Below are positions 1 to 12,364 of a stretch of 64,000 nt of DNA, piece by piece. Each line of letters opens with the position of its first letter. Positions within the stretch are counted from its first letter, which is position 1. This DNA is from Vandiemenella viatica (lineage: Eukaryota; Arthropoda; Insecta; Orthoptera; Morabidae). The notes below the pieces were generated by a model that did not search any database, was not told the DNA's origin, and saw only the letters and a list, made by a program, of their open reading frames with translations. The stretch spans positions 179,163,121 through 179,227,120 of the forward strand of contig CM061919.1 of the NCBI GenBank assembly GCA_031002005.1, written 5' to 3'. A program made the translations under genes and the position numbers.

Positions 1-1452
1 CCGACCTTATTTTATATTTAATCTTCTGTTATTGGTATCATTTCTGGCATATTTCATCACGTTTATCTTGATTTGGTTTATATTTAGTCCAAAATCTTCC
101 TTCAGTATTTTGTTTACTGTTAAATCAACTCAAACAAAATTACGTAAATCTATACTCAAAATGGCATAGAAGAGTTCTTTTTTAATTTGTGGATTGTTTA
201 CGACTTCATCGCTTAACTTCAAAAATGTACTCATGTCGAGTCCTGTTGAATTGGCAGCGTTTAATTTTGAAAAGCTCGTCGGCTAATAGTCGTTTCGCGT
301 GATGCTTGGCCCGCAAAGTCTTCAGAATCTTTGTTAGAGATTTAAAATGCTACGGACAATTGGCGCGCGTAAGCTGGTCACAAGAAATAAGTTTCAGGGT
401 GTAAGCCGAGTCATCAACGACACGATAACAGATTTAACAGTTCATTTGTTCCCTATGAAATGTAATAATTTCTTCAGTACCGCACGCTAACCTACCGACG
501 ATGCATTACCACTCCTAAACAGTACCGGATTAGCCACATAGAAGGAGTTAGCAAATGCTACGGTCCCCTCGCCTTCTAGGGGGAGGTGGTCAAGGGGGGT
601 GCTAAGGACCCCACGCTGTTTTAATTCGACCCTGTTCCTAAATACGTACTGTTAAACACGAGTTAAAATCAAAAAATTTAAAGAATGAATAAAGAAGCAA
701 ACAACTGTTCTGGTTTGCTGAATACACTTAAGTTGAACTGGGAGAGTACCTTTGAATGGTATTGTCCTAAAATACTATTACTAACTAAATATAACTTATC
801 CATTTCTGAAAGCATGGTAACATTTGACCCCGAAGTTCAATTAACTCACAAAAGCATATTATTATCATGTTGGCTGATACTGGCCAAACAAACAATTCAT
901 AAATAATTGTCAAATCTCAAACTATGTGTTCAAGTACTACTTATGTATTTTCTTATTATTATTTTAGAAAGCTATTCTTTTTCTACGTAGTGTGCCTAGT
1001 GAAGTCTAAAGTGGCTGCAAGGAAACTGTAAACATTTATTTTAAAAATGTTTAATAATATTTTGTCCATGATGGATTGGTGGATTTCAGCGACTGTGATA
1101 TCAAATTTGGGTTGACATTGAAGACAGCAATCAGTTACAATTTGTTATTATGTTAAACATCTTAGTTACATTTGTAAATGCAGAAGCAAATTTACAGCGT
1201 GCTCATAAGTTCTATTCAGTGTCTCATAATAGTAATGGTATCATCACTGATAGTGCCGTGTGTTTTTTTAATAATAAGCCTTCACAGAAATGCATCATAT
1301 CCTCTCGCCAATAACAAGAGTTCGTTTTCAAAAATATTCAGATACCTAACGATGCTGAAACACGCTCAATTTCAACCCAAATTTAATAATGTTTATTTCG
1401 TGTATGTAAGTGCAGAGGATTTCAAATATTACATTTTACCTTCTTCTTCACA
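1..1452. other. unassigned AT-rich DNA
   Basis: I see no recognisable gene, repeat boundary or RNA gene here. The few open frames (73 and 96 codons at 685-906 and 1178-1468, plus strand) have no motif and no supporting splice or promoter context, so I treat them as chance. Confidence 0.5.
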
Positions 1453-2874
1453 CACTCCTGGAAATTGAAATAAGAACACCGTGAATTAATTGTCCCAGGA
1501 ATGGGAAACTTTATATACACATTCCTGGGGTCAGATACAACACATGATCACACAGACAGAACCATAGGCACATAGACACAGGCAACAGAGCATGCAGAAT
1601 GTCGGCACTAGTACCGTGTATATCCTCCTTTCGCAGCAATGCAGGCTGCAATTCTCCCATGGAGACGATCGTAGAGGTGCTGGATGTAGTCCTGTGGAAC
1701 GTCATGCCAAGCCATTTCCACCTGGCGCCTCAGCTGGACCAGCGTTCGTGCTGGACGTGCAGACCGCGTGAGACGACGTTTCATCCAGTCCCAAACATGC
1801 TCAATGGGGGACAGATCCGGAGATCTCGCTGGCAAGGGTAGTTGACTTACACCTTCTAGAGCACGTTGGGTGGCACGGGATACATGTGGACGTGCATTGT
1901 CCTGTTGGAACAGCATGTTCCCTTGCCGGTCTAGGAATGGTAGAACGATGGGTTCGATGACGGTTTGAATGTACCGTGCACTATTCAGTGTCCCCTCGAC
2001 GATCACCAGAGGTGTACGGCCAGTGTAGGAGATTCCTCCCCACACCATAATGCCGGGTGTTGGCCCTGTGTGCCTCGGTCGTATGCAGTCCTGATTGTGG
2101 CGCTCACCTGCACGGCGCCAAACACGCATAAGACCATCATTGGCACCAAGGCAGAAGCGACTCTCATCACTGAAGACGACACGTCTCCATTCGTCCCTCC
2201 ATACACGCCTGTCGCGACACCACTAGAGGCGGGCTGCACGATGTTGGGGCGTGAGCGGAAGACGACCTAACGGTGCGCGGGACCGTAGCCCAGCTTCATG
2301 AAGACGGTTGCGAATGGTCCTCTCTGATACCCCAGGAGCAACAGTGTCCCTAATTTGCCGGGAAGTGGCGGTGCGGTCCCCTACGGCACTGCGTAGGATG
2401 CGACGGTCTTGGCGTGCGTCCTTGCGTCGCTGCTGTCCGGACCCAGGTCGATGGGCACGTGCACCTTCCGCCGACCACTGGCGACAACATCGATGTACTG
2501 TGGAGACCTCGCGCCCCACATGTTGAGCAATTCGGCGGTACGTCCACCCGGCCTCTCGCATGCCCACTATACGCCCTCGCTCAAAGTCCGTCAACTGCAC
2601 ATACGGTTCACGTACACGCTGTCGCGGCATTCTACCAGTGTTAAAGACTGAGATGGAGCTCCGTATGCCACGGCAAACTGGCTGACACTGACTGCGGCGG
2701 TGCCCAATCGCTGCGCAGCTAGCGCCCTTCGACGGCCAACACTGCTGTTCCTGGTGTGTCCGCTGTGCCGTGCGTTTGATCATTGCTTGTACAGCCCTCT
2801 TGTAGTGTCCGGAGCAAGTATGGTGGGTCTTACACACCGGCGTCAATGTGTTCTTATTTCAATTTCCAGGAGTG
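1453..2874 (-). mobile_element. Tc1-like DNA transposon, nearly intact
   Basis: A 1422-bp element with terminal inverted repeats that are identical over 27 bp. The left end begins CACTCCTGGAAATTGA at 1453, and its reverse complement ends at 2874. A TA follows the right end and CA stands where the left TA is expected, so one target base has probably changed. The transposase runs on the minus strand between the repeats. Size, inverted repeats, TA target and a DDE transposase fit the Tc1 group of IS630/Tc1/mariner elements. The clean ends and almost unbroken reading frame suggest a fairly recent insertion compared with the other elements here. Confidence 0.93.
1608..2630 (-). pseudogene. Tc1-like transposase with one internal stop codon
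   Basis: Cut-and-paste DNA transposase that would bind the element's inverted repeats and move it to TA sites in the nucleus. The frame starts at the ATG at 2630 (protein MPRQRVREPY) and stays in one phase to 1608, about 340 codons. It is broken only by a TAG at 2223-2225, where the family normally has a glutamate-type residue before a WCRD motif. The N-terminal third has a helix-turn-helix (LTDFERGRIVGMREAGWTYR) and a second DNA-binding region. The C-terminal part holds the catalytic triad: Asp in FSDES, Asp in QQDNARPH, and Glu in SPDLSPIEH. I count 32 residues between the last two acidic residues, not the 34 of classical Tc1. VWGGIS is also present. One point mutation would explain its inactivity. 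Confidence 0.92.
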
Positions 2875-4555
2875 TATTTCGGAACAGCCCAAAGTCACAA
2901 GGTGACAAATCATGAGAACAGTGGAAATGGGTAATAACATGAAATTTTGAATAACGATTTCACAGCTTAAATACTTTTAGTCTAGCTTAGTAGTATCTGC
3001 TGTATACCTTATGGCACTTCGTGAGTAGGACTCGGTGCAAGATACGATAATCTGCTCGTGGCGAGAAGAGATGGACAGCACAGATCACATGCATTTGATT
3101 TGAACACTCCTTAACGAAGTACCACCGAAGATCACGCTACAACACAGAGAAACACACCAACTTTTGGATTTTGTTAATATTTTTTTTTACTAAGTCGTTT
3201 TTGGTTATTTATTTCTTCAGCACGTTAGAATTCAAGGAAATAGTTATCAAACTACTACACCAAAGCTTAACACTTCTATCAGCGTAACGAAATTGTGAAC
3301 TTTAATGTACGGTAAAGGTTAGAAATACACTATATTACAAAATTTTATGCTTTGTTACTAGAAGAAAAAAGAATGTCAGTAAGGTCCACCATGTGAAACA
3401 ATAGTTTTCTAGCGGTCTGAATGTTAATGATTAAACCAATGAATATTCAGATGTTAAACACTGATAAATAATTGATGTGAGGCTTTATCTAATGTTAAAC
3501 TAGAACATGAGGCGAAGGAAAAAAATTGAGGCGAGATACCTGAATTTAAAATAGCATGTTCGGCGGATGTTGAAAAAGATATCGCAATAAACAAACTCTA
3601 AATCTAAATTGCATCTCATCGGAATTCGATATCTCAAACAGTTTACGAGGCTGCCGGATTTGTAATCGCATTCGAACACGGAGCTTATCGGCTGAGTTAG
3701 CACTAGCTCCCAGCCGCCAGGAGCAGCACCATCGCCCAGTTTATCGCCTGGCTGGACCAGGTGAAGGCTGATGCTGCCAGAAATGCGAGATTATCAGCTG
3801 TTCCCAATATGTGTGGAATTTCAAGCAGGATAACTGCCGATAAGGTACCCTAATTACATAAACAAATGTGATTGCTAAGGAAAACAATTTCGAGGCAGAC
3901 CTTGGTTAACTGCGAAATCTAGATTTAATACTATTACAGCAGCAAATTCAAGTCGTTCTTTTATTCTTCTGTAGACTATACTTGACTGTCTAGTATAATT
4001 CATTCTGAAATAAGCAAATATCGTCGTGATTTGAAGTGTAGAATAAAGTTAATGCTGTCAAACGCAGCTTAAAATTTTGTACCTTCAAACACTCCAAACA
4101 TCCAAGCATCAGTTCGAAATTTAGCGAGTTATATATGCACCCCGTTGGTGAAAAGAGAGTTTGCAAATATTAATTCAGTTAGTTGTAGATACAAAAGAGT
4201 GATCCTAGGATTTATATTAGAATGATTGGGAGTTATGTTGTTAACATACTGGTATTATTACATTGCGACAGATAATTTGCGTCGTTGATTTACACTCACA
4301 GAAATAAACAGGGACCTTGAATATAACCCATCCAAAAGCAAGGAATCCCGTTCACAAGGTCTTCCTTAAATTTTGGTACCAGATACACCACAAATATCCT
4401 TTTATTTTACACGTTGATCTTCTTTCGTGTGAATCATGAATGGATATTCTATTACTATTACTATTACTACACTTAGAATTAAATTGACTCACTAGATGAC
4501 TTTTGGTGAAAAGTGATGTATATACAGAGCAGGTAAATTTCGATTTTAAAATAAA
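2875..4555. other. mostly unassigned; one dispersed repeat monomer
   Basis: No gene is visible. At about 3245-3320 there is a stretch resembling a unit of the tandem array at 14.26-14.8 kb: both contain a segment like AACGAAATTGTGAACTTTAA followed by TACGGTA. The rest is AT-rich with no clear boundaries. Confidence 0.4.
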
Positions 4556-4559
4556 CAGA

Positions 4560-4770
4560 GTGCGTAATGTTTGTGAGTACCAAGCCTGCTTGGGGACTGA
4601 CAGTGCTGGGACCTCACATTTCGAAGTATGCGGTTTCAAATCCACATCTGGCCATTCAGAGGACATTCAGGGACATTTATATGAAAGCGCCAGCCGAATG
4701 CCTTTCAACTCCTAGCCCCCAGTAGTTTATCGCCTCGACGTTGACGAAGCCTAAAGCCATAACCAAAATT
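4560..4770 (+). repeat. degraded tRNA-derived SINE
   Basis: Contains a box-B-like GGTTTCAAATCC near 4630 and ends in the SINE tail CCTCGACGTTGACGA followed by an A-rich stretch near 4760. The same tail is seen in the copy at 6288-6542. The 5' end and target duplication are not clear. Confidence 0.55.
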
Positions 4771-4794
4771 AAAAAAAGCGAGAACGCGGTTTAA

Positions 4795-4975
4795 AATCTC
4801 CGCCTGAACATTCATATTTCGGTTTTCCATGGTTTTTCTAAATCACTCTAGGCGAACGCGGGGATGGTTGTACCAAACGTCCATGGCCGAATCCCAGTTC
4901 GTTCCTTGTTCACATCCATGCTCCGCTAGGATAAAATAGACGTTAACAAGCAGGAAACACAAAAAAGAAATTGCT
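4795..4975 (+). repeat. degraded SINE fragment, same family
   Basis: Carries the family's central block: TTTCGGTTTTCCATGGTTTT, then AAATCACTCTAGGCGAA, then ATGGCCGAATCC. It lies directly after the copy at 4560-4770, so two old insertions are adjacent. Box A is not preserved. Confidence 0.6.
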
Positions 4976-5154
4976 AATCACAGTTGTACATCTACGAGCA
5001 ATGGTTTTCTTTGTTTATTTGGTTCTTTTTTTTTTTTTTTTTTTTAGTTTAGGGTAACATTACCAATAATTGTGGTGTTGATGTTATCCAAATACATATA
5101 TATTTTTATCGAAAGAAAGTCATCACTTTCAGCCAGCGTAGTGACTCCCTTAGT

Positions 5155-5470
5155 AAGAAAATTTTGGTAGTCCGTGGTTGCCGCGAGAGGCGGTTAAGGG
5201 TTGTTTAATGCGCTCCCTCACCTCGCTCTCGTATTATGGCTTCCAGCTCGCTCGTTATCGCTTATGGCAGCCATTGGTCTATAAAGAGCAGCTGGTTCGC
5301 TGCCGCACATCGTTCACGGCTTGGGTCCCGGGCGTGCGCAGCCTACCAGCTTACCCCATTAGCATGCCGCAGGTAGGCAGTCCCGCCCGGCACTACCTGC
5401 TAGTGGCGCACGGAAACACTTCGCTCGCCACTGGGTAACAGGTAAACGGTAACTGGGTACTCACTGTCAA
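5155..5470. promoter_or_regulatory. GC-rich, promoter-like block of unknown origin
   Basis: A G+C-rich island in AT-rich surroundings, with TATAAAG at 5280-5286 and a candidate initiator about 30 bp downstream. It could be a host promoter or first exon, or the U3/R part of an LTR. I find neither terminal repeats nor a convincing reading frame. The 86-codon plus-strand frame at 5178-5438 has no motif. Confidence 0.3.
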
Positions 5471-5959
5471 CAACACATGTCGTTTATTAACCCAGGCACA
5501 CTTTTTACTATTTTCTGACCGCTTAAATATTGTACAAATAAATTATACTTTCCCTTTTTTTATTACAGTTTTATGTGCTCTGTATGTTATCGTGAAACAA
5601 CGAGATTTGATAATATTAATATCTGCGTGGATGTTTTTAAGATTTACATAGCCGTTTGGTGGATGTCCAAAATATTTGCTGACTATCCTTATTTCTGACT
5701 TACACCGGCAAATGTCGACATTCGGCTTGCACTGATAGTCAGTGTTGAGTAGTCCATAGATATTTTGTGACGTTTTTAAATCATACTTTATTATGAATTT
5801 TTTTTATGAATATGTCAAAATAACATGACAAAGTAGGAGAAAGCTTAAGTAACAGCACATGTAAATTTACCGTTGAACCTAAAACGTATAGTGAGAGTAT
5901 TCTAAATGATAAAAGTGCCACACGGTACCGTATTGAGATAGTGGTTATTCATCATCCTA

Positions 5960-6287
5960 ATGAATGATTGTGTTGATGGTTTGCTTTCAGAAGTCAGGCT
6001 GTTTGCAGATGACTTAATGTTATATAATATGACCAAAACAGTAAAAGACTGTGAACATCTGTTGTGTGATCTGGACAGCATATCTAGCTGGGTGGTTCAA
6101 CCGAACATGAACATAAATGCAAAGAAGAGTCAGCTTATTAACTAAAGGTTGATTATGATTGAAAGATGGGGAAAGAATTAAACGTTGAATACTTGAATTG
6201 TAAATATCTCGGCATAACATTTGATAACAAACTCGACTGGACAGGACACATTGGACAGGTAGTAGGAAAAGGTTCTCTTCTTAGAGG
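5960..6287 (+). pseudogene. LINE reverse transcriptase fragment (FADD motif)
   Basis: Part of the polymerase that copies LINE RNA into DNA at the target site. The visible motif is LFADDLMLY near residue 14 of the 61-codon frame at 5960-6145. After a stop codon the same domain goes on (KYLGITFDNKLDWTGHIG) until the SINE insertion. The fingers and the endonuclease domain are missing. Confidence 0.7.
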
Positions 6288-6542
6288 ACCGAGCGTGGTG
6301 GGTGAACGGTTAACGTTCTAGCCTCGCATTCGGGAGGACAGCCGCGGCGGTTTGAATCCCCGTCCGGGTATCCATATTTCGGTTTTCATGGTTTCCACAA
6401 ATCACTCTAGGCGAATGTCTGGATCCTTCCTTCAAAAGGCTATGGCCGAATTCCTTCCAGTTCATTTTCCCCACTCCCATCCCACCTCTAATGACCTCGA
6501 CGTCGACGATGAGTATAGCCATAAGTAAAAATTTTAAAAAAA
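6288..6542 (+). repeat. tRNA-derived SINE inside the LINE remnant
   Basis: Box A lies around GTGGGTGAACGGTTAACG and box B is GGTTTGAATCCC at about 6350. The family body follows: TTTCGGTTTTCATGG, AATCACTCTAGGCGAAT, TATGGCCGAATTCC, then GACCTCGACGTCGACG and an A-rich 3' end. It splits the reverse transcriptase, so it inserted after the LINE. Confidence 0.85.
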
Positions 6543-6770
6543 TACTTGTTGGAGAGAGTGATGGGGGGATGTACCAGAGATGTAAGGGAATTGGGATACA
6601 AAACTATGTTCATACCATTAATTGTATATGGTTGCGTAGTATGGGACCCACATTTTATGTATGAAATACAGAAGTTGGAGGGAGTGCAAACAAGGGCCTC
6701 TAGATTTGGTTCTGGAAATTACTGCAGAACACAATCAGTAACCAACATGAAAAACGAGATGGAATGACAT
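6543..6770 (+). pseudogene. LINE reverse transcriptase C-terminal fragment
   Basis: Continues the remnant after the SINE. It translates to LLERVMGGCTRDVRELGYKT and FIPLIVYGCVVWDP, followed by a block like KLEGVQTRASRF. This matches the post-polymerase region of Jockey/CR1-type LINEs. It ends in stops, and non-coding 3' sequence continues to about 7140. Confidence 0.65.
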
Positions 6771-7140
6771 TCATTGGAGGACAAGATGAGGATAAAGAGA
6801 GTCGTGGGAGTGTACAAGGTGTATATTGGTGATGAGGCGTGTGGAAATATATTGATGTAAGAATTAGGAGTAACGCATGGAACGGAAAAGATGACCATGA
6901 CCACATGCTGGTACTCGATTTCAAGCACAAGGGTGTGGGAAGATTTTCTTAAGCAGGTAAGGGGTCAGGGGCTGGAATAAGTTACCTAGAGAAATGATGA
7001 ATAAGTTACCAAAAACACTGAAAGAATTGATAGAGGGCAGAAGTAGGTGGGTACAGCAAAGGCAGGAAAAATGGGTGTTCCATTGCAAATAAATTACAGA
7101 AAATAATACCAATAATAATTAAACTCTATTTAAGTGTCTA

Positions 7141-9789
7141 TAGAGAATGTAGATGTATTCCTGTCATATTTTGTATTACACTTTCAAAAATTAATTGACT
7201 CTGGTATAATGTTAGCTGTCGCAAAAGCGCTGAGTTTGTGTTCAGGTGGGACTGGATACTGCACCACAACAAAATGTATTGGAACACGGTGAATGTCTCT
7301 ACTACTGTGCCCGAGGCTATATTACAACGTAAACTGAAACAATACGTTTAGATTGCCGTCCTGTGATGAGTTTGAAACAATTCCAATTTAAAAAAAAAAT
7401 AGAAAACAGAACCTTCAAATTTCAGGTGTGGGGAATGAATCCTGGACTACAGTAAAATGTAACTGTAGGACGTGATTTGCGGATGCCCTATTTTAATGTC
7501 CTATCTGTCGCTATTACCTTGGTCCAGTCTATATTAACCTTGCGTAAGAGTCACAAACAACAGTGTTCCAGACCGTAAGAAAGATGCCACGTGACCTCAA
7601 CAGAACAAAGGATTTCGACTGACACCAAAGCCTGTGATATTCGACTTGTCGACGTACGTTGGTGATAGTCTGAACGTAAAAGAATATACCCGACTATTCG
7701 ATCTTTCACCGACCTATTTGATCTGTGCTGACATTCACCAAAGAAATTCGACATTTTCCAATTTCGGTCTTTCAAGTAACATATACATATATTCCTGACG
7801 GATAATTATGGATGATCTGAGTGAAGAGAATGCAGTGAATGTACTGTCAGGTGTCTGTTAACATTGTAAGCTTGTACTAAACGTATTTCGCGCTATTTTT
7901 ATCATATAACGTATAGTTTTAAGGCAGAACGTCTGAGCCACACAAAAACATAAATCAGAATGGTTTGTACGATGTTGTCGACGTTTTGGCATACGCGTTT
8001 CTATTTATTCAGTCAACTTCGGTGCGGGTTTTTAGTTGCTTAACACATTCCAGTCGGGAAATGTTGTAACAACTGTTTTTTATGCTGTAATACATTATGC
8101 AAATTAAAACGGCAGCAAAGATGATTGAATAGATCGAATCGTGTATTTCCAAATAAGGGTTGATTATAGTTGTACGAGACGGAAATAAATGAGAAAAGGC
8201 ATTATTAGTAAATCAACTAGGGAAAATGGTCTAAAACCATCATGTTAGGTGCCACTGTATTAAAACTTTTTTATCCATTGATGTCAGTCACATCTTCCCG
8301 GATGCTGACAAGATAGCTTGTAAATGAGTACCTTCCTCCTGCTATGCGCATTAGCTGTTGACTCCTCTGTTGTGCTCGGTAGCAGTATTAATCGATTTAT
8401 TTCATTCAACAATCGTTGGTCTTACGTTCTAATTATTTCAGTTCTACCAGATCTTTTATAAATTAACAGCAGGGTAAGTAGTATTTTACGATTGACTTGT
8501 CAATGTGTGAAAGTCATGAAAGAAGCTAAATAAGCAATGTAAAAATTTTACTACGCTGAAAGTTAAATCAGTACCGTAAACACCATTATTGTTAACGTAC
8601 AAGAAATCGATGGATTACGTTTGTGAGGAAAATTTCATTGATTTTTACTGCAAAATGTTTTGGAAGACAGAGTCTTAAGGTTAAAGTTTGTGAAAAAACC
8701 TAGAGTACTGAAAGAGATGATGAGGAAATTAAAAAAAAAAATAACTAAGTTTTGAATAAGACAAATTTGTATCGAAAATATCAGGAAATTAGACAATTTG
8801 TTTAGTATGATAAATGATGAATAAATCATGTATTCATTTACCTAATCTTAGTTTTTGCTATTAGTGCTGAAACCAAATTCCGTCAGCTGCAGGATAGAGG
8901 GTAGTATTTTTGTATACTGAACACTAGCTACTAAGAAGAGTAGGAACGTTATTTTTGGTTATTTTTAGTTACAATTATAAAGAAAGAATGCAACAACTGT
9001 AGGAACGATCATTGCTATAAGACTCTATTGTGATGGAGAGCTAAAGTTTAGTTTCCAGCTAATATTGTACTAACATCAATTGGACCGATCGTTAATGTCT
9101 TTTTATGTCCATGAGCAACGCGTCCAAAATACGAGCGTATCTGAACATCAATTTTGGGCTCTGGAAAAAAAGTTCGTGGAGACAATTTCTGCAGATTCAA
9201 CTGACTTGTTGACAGATTTTCTTCGTTTGTGACTATGAAGAAGAAGTAGTAAAGAAGTATGAAATCTTTCTGAGTGGGAGGGGGAGTAAAGTGTTCTGTT
9301 ATATTTTATTTTTTTTTTTAGTAAAATATTTACAGTTGTTATTGTAACTATCGCGTATTGCAAGCTTGGTGTGTTTTCATCAGGGCAGACTCAACGATAA
9401 AGTAAGAGTCAACAACCGCCTCACTAATAGCAAACCTCACAAACGACGCTGATTGAATAAGAAGTGGTGATGTTAAATTGATAACCAGAGACTTTAGGTG
9501 TATCCAAAGACGTTTCACTGTACTTATGGAGAGAATGTATTCGACACTGCTGCTGTTGTGACCTATCTCATACGTATGATGTGCTCAGTTCTCATCTTTA
9601 CGTTTCAAAAGGAGCTACTATTGGGGTTGTTATCCTTGATGATAACCGCACACGATTATGGTATGGGACGTACCACAATACTATAACAAAAATTTACTGC
9701 AAAATCATATTTATTCCAAACATAATTTAATGTACAATTACCGTACCATCTTGAATATTCTTGTCATGGTGATGCATGAGCGTGAGGAT
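7141..9789. other. unassigned AT-rich DNA
   Basis: No gene or bounded repeat recognised. Open frames are short and motif-free. The poly-T and poly-A runs are ordinary. Confidence 0.5.
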
Positions 9790-10180
9790 GCATTCACCGA
9801 GCAAGGTACGAAATTCTGTAGATTCAGATTCCCGTCCTGCCATCCTGACTTCGGTTTTCCATGCTTTTCTGAAATCACTCCAGGTTCCTGCTGCGTCTCG
9901 TTCTTTACCTGCAATACCCTTCCCCATTTCGGCTGAAATTTGTAGCTGAGTCACAAAACAAGCCCACCTCCTTGGCTTCACCTGAGGCGAATGAGACACA
10001 AAAACAGAACAGAATTCATCCGCAATCTTCAAATAATTTTACTCTCGTGCAGAGTGTTTCCCAGTATTTGAGGTCGGCTGCCTTTGATGTGGTTTGCTCA
10101 TCGTTAAAATGGTCAGACTTGGAGCTTTGGTTTTACAGCTGTAGGTCCTTACTGACGCCAAGCAATGAATACCTACTGCG
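9790..10180 (+). repeat. degraded SINE with an RTE-like tail
   Basis: The head contains GATTCCCGTCCTGCCATCC, then TCGGTTTTCCATGCTTTTCT and AAATCACTCCAGG, as in the other SINEs here. About 100 bp later, at 10066-10175, there is a block (GGTCGGCTGCCTTTGATG, TTTTACAGCTGTAGGTCCTT, ACTGACGCCAAGC) that also follows the SINE head at 44.6-44.9 kb. The CCTT-CTGACGCCAA end resembles tails shared between SINEs and RTE-type LINEs. Box A is not clear. Confidence 0.6.
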
Positions 10181-12364
10181 AAATGTGTAGCTATGTTCTG
10201 TGTGTAATAAGAGCCACAATGGTATTAAGCAAAATAAAAGGGTAACTTTCTGCAAAATATGAGGTATACATTGTATTCATAAAAATATAGAAAGGATTGC
10301 ATTACCACAGATCCCAACTCCAGTCGAAGATTGCTGAGCTATGTGAGAGAATTAGTTTTAGATTTTCCCCTAAACCGAGAAAAATTCTTTTAACTCTTCG
10401 ACTTTTTTCTCAGTTTTACTCAGTATTCTGAATTCTGTGTTTCAGAAAAACCGAATTGTTTTATTTCGAAACTATTTTTCTACATATTTCAGGTGAATTA
10501 AAATTAATCGCCAGACGACGATCCAACTTGTGACATATGGTCATTCCCTGATGCGCCACTTCTATAAGTAAAAGTTAAAAAATGATTGTTTTCTCTATGT
10601 AGATTAATTATTGTACAGAAACAACTAATTATTTTGTATATTTGTTAGTAAAATTGAATGTATCAAGTTTCCACAGACGGTATATTGTATGTCATTGGGG
10701 TAATATTAATATCTTAGTTTATGTAGTATTATTATTAGGATCTTTGTTTTTTTTTTAGTTTCTCTGTGAGTTTTAGTAGAGAGGGTATTGTTATATGAAA
10801 TGTAAATGTGCATGTTGTAATAATTACTATTTCAATAAACTTCTTATGCGATTAAAGATCGTTATAACGCATATTCGTGTCGTGTACTAATTTCTAAAAA
10901 TAAGAAATTAGCAAGTTATTGACTCAGTGATGATATTATATATTCTCGCCAGCACGCAATGGCTGTGTTTTTGATTGTATGAAGTATCTACAGGCATCTG
11001 TTTGAGGCTGGTTTTCAGGGCTAGGTCTCAAAGAACATGCATTTCCTCGTTGTAGTGTATGTAATTTTGAGGAAATGATACTAAGCGAAGGCAGATATTT
11101 CACCGTTGACGTTTATCCTGCTAGTACGTATAACTAGCGTACGAAAAATGGATCCAACCGACTCACAAATAATAAATAACTTGCAAAACGATTAAAAAAG
11201 GTGTGGAGGTTACAAACTTTAACAATTATGCAAAGAATAATACTCTTTTGAATTCCTATTTTTAACAGTATTCAGGGTGACTGCGCCACCGTTATTTCGT
11301 TTGACTGTGAAGTTTTTGCTTTCTCTTTCAGGAGGGTGGCGAAGCTGTGTTTCACGACGCGTGGAAGTTGGCGAAGTTTCAGCGGCGGGTGGTATATTGA
11401 TTGCAGGCGGAAAGACGCAAGAAAACAAGGCGTGTCTCCAGACCATGACGTCACAGTGTGGGTGTCTTTCCTTCTTCCCCGTCTGGCGCGAGTTCACCTT
11501 GAATTTCACCCAACATCTCTACAATAACAGGATGATCTTCGTCACTCGTTATATTTCTAAGTATCTTGAAACTCAACAGACTTTTTCAGAGCATACCATT
11601 AAAATCAAATACAGGTAAAATTTGTTTTTCAGCCAATTCAGATTAAGCAGTCACGACCTTTATATTTTATCGTAAATCTCATTTTTCACCGTTTTTAGAT
11701 TCAGTTGAACGATTAAAAAAAATACATTAAGTGGTCCAACAATAGCACGCAGCAACACCTGTGATACTAAAAATTCGTTTTAGTCAAACGTAGGATCTGT
11801 GAAATGTATTTTTGGTTTAAATCAACCACAGCAGGTCAGAAAATGATGAAACTGAAGAAATAGATGAGAGTCAGGTCATGCTGTCGTTACCTGTGAACCT
11901 AAAATCTTATTATTATTATTTTTTTAGCATATAACATATTTTGAAGCTTTTAAAACTTGTGACATGCATGTTTGATATTAATCAATGTGTCAACATGTTC
12001 GCAGTAATATATGAAGCTCACTCATATTGCATTCGCATTTATATGTGTCCAAAACGTCTCCCTGCGACAGAACTTCCTAAATTCTGTGATGTTTCAAACG
12101 CGCTTTCAAACACAATTTGTATAAAAAAATGTAATTTAATCAAAAATTGTTTGATTTGTATTAATAATTATTAACGTCAAAATAATTTATAAGTTTCTTT
12201 CTTCAAAGTGTGATTATTATAAGTTAAATTTTTTATTTATATGTAGGTAGATGTAAACTATGTCAGTCGACAGAAGAAGAATGAGAGTGGGTGAAGTTAA
12301 TATTTTTATTACAATATCTTACATTTGGCCATAGGCCGGGAAAGTTGAAATCACATTTAATTTA
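10181..12364. other. unassigned DNA
   Basis: No recognisable gene. A moderately GC-rich stretch at 11270-11520 has overlapping open frames on both strands (the longest 113 codons) but no motif, so I do not call a gene. Confidence 0.45.

Larger units (their letters stand above)
5950..7140 (+). mobile_element. Jockey/CR1-like LINE remnant, interrupted by a SINE
   Basis: Two coding blocks of one non-LTR reverse transcriptase lie on either side of a SINE at 6288-6542. The first contains VRLFADDLMLY, the catalytic FADD motif of motif C. It continues, past a stop, into a segment translating as YLGITFDNKLDW, the usual block after the polymerase core. The second contains PLIVYGCVVWDP, the conserved region after the polymerase domain. 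Only the 3' part of the LINE is left. Confidence 0.75.
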
